Assembly (NCBI GenBank): GCA_963743785.1
Contig: CAVURD010000013.1
Coordinates: 62,001-126,000 of the forward strand
Reading direction: 5' to 3'
DNA from: Bog-473 sp963743785
GTDB lineage: Bacteria > Actinomycetota > Acidimicrobiia > Acidimicrobiales > RAAP-2
Length of the DNA: 64,000 nt
In this document: piece after piece, positions 63,844 to 64,000 of the stretch
How the letters are laid out: every line of letters begins with the position of its first letter
Position numbering within the stretch: the stretch's first letter is position 1
Position numbers and translations under genes: made by a program
Notes under the pieces: generated by a model
What the model saw: the letters and a program-made list of their open reading frames with translations, nothing else
Told to the model about the DNA's origin: nothing
The model's database searches: none

Positions 63844-64000
63844 TTATCCGCCTCCGAGCTGGACGGCCTTGACGATCAAGAGCACCGCGCTGACGACCAG
63901 ATAGGCGCGCAAGGAGAGAATGCCGACCCTCAGACCGGGGGACCACTTGACTGGTTTGAGCAGGGCGAGCGGTGGCATCCGCCACGAGAGTCGTTCGATG
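63844..64000 (-). CDS. C-terminal part of a membrane protein, cut by the window edge
   Basis: On the minus strand the last 51 codons of a gene are visible: ERLSWRMPPLALLKPVKWSP, then LRVGILSLRAYLVVSAVLLI ending in VKAVQLGGG and TAA. One transmembrane helix close to the C-terminus. The start lies beyond 64000, so size and family cannot be told. It is 159 bases upstream of the acyl-CoA dehydrogenase. Confidence 0.6.
   Translation of the reverse strand, partial: IERLSWRMPPLALLKPVKWSPGLRVGILSLRAYLVVSAVLLIVKAVQLGGG

Overview
The window is GC-rich, densely packed and unmistakably actinobacterial. It carries a complete mce lipid-import operon, an F420/FMN luciferase-like oxidoreductase (LLM) repertoire, a mycothiol-type LmbE/PIG-L deacetylase, a type II glutamine synthetase, many GTG starts and many ATGA/GTGA start-stop overlaps. 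The mix of steroid/fatty-acid type CoA genes, mce, P450 and LLM enzymes suggests a non-mycolic soil or aquatic actinobacterium, perhaps of the Acidimicrobiia. That placement is inference, because no rRNA is present.

Layout. 36-1046: glutamine synthetase GlnII. 1120-3562 (minus): Mce-type ABC ATPase preceded by an unusual ECF sigma factor with a membrane-anchored tail. 3999-14259: yrbE-A, yrbE-B, mceA to mceF and one Mce-associated membrane protein, a full lipid/sterol uptake operon. 14317-25161: a DJ-1 protein, an SDR/TetR/LLM unit with a visible operator, a GT-C-like membrane protein, a Sel1-repeat protein, a quinone oxidoreductase, GNATs, Tag glycosylase and a FadD ligase. 25226-28629: aldehyde dehydrogenase, SDR, VOC protein and AraC regulator. 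28630-29334: a geneless stretch containing a cluster of GNRA-capped hairpins (candidate structured RNA). 29335-33840 (minus): thioesterase, LLM, thiolase, KAS III and nucleotidyltransferase in an apparent operon. 33878-37258: threonine aldolase, LLM, DUF6817 and LmbE protein. 37973-40719: ECF sigma/anti-sigma pair and S-adenosylhomocysteinase. 41131-44090: small basic protein, DUF1345 protein, tRNA-Arg(CCU) and an ISL3-family insertion sequence directly behind the tRNA. 44185-50121: small proteins, GNAT, YceI, AhpD-like protein, crotonase, acyl-CoA ligase and phosphotriesterase-like hydrolase. 50305-53695: a compact redox operon (ApbE, haem-b membrane protein, NuoF-like protein, three-Cys ferredoxin). 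53720-64000: regulators, AhpD protein, a 60-nt poly(A) tract, P450, C69-type hydrolase, HdeD-like protein, NifU-like protein, MarR/MFS pair, methyltransferase, acyl-CoA dehydrogenase and the end of a membrane protein.

How the genes work together. The mce transporter would import hydrophobic substrates. The CoA ligases, acyl-CoA dehydrogenase, crotonase, thiolase, SDRs, P450 and LLM enzymes fit their activation and oxidation. The 50-53 kb operon looks like a separate NAD(P)H-to-membrane electron route.

Quality caveat. At least fifteen genes are split by single-base frameshifts. In nearly all of them the overall length is one base too long per break, and in the clearest cases the extra base sits in a short homopolymer. 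All six Mce proteins are affected. This pattern looks more like sequence error than decay, so these genes are annotated across the shift and flagged.
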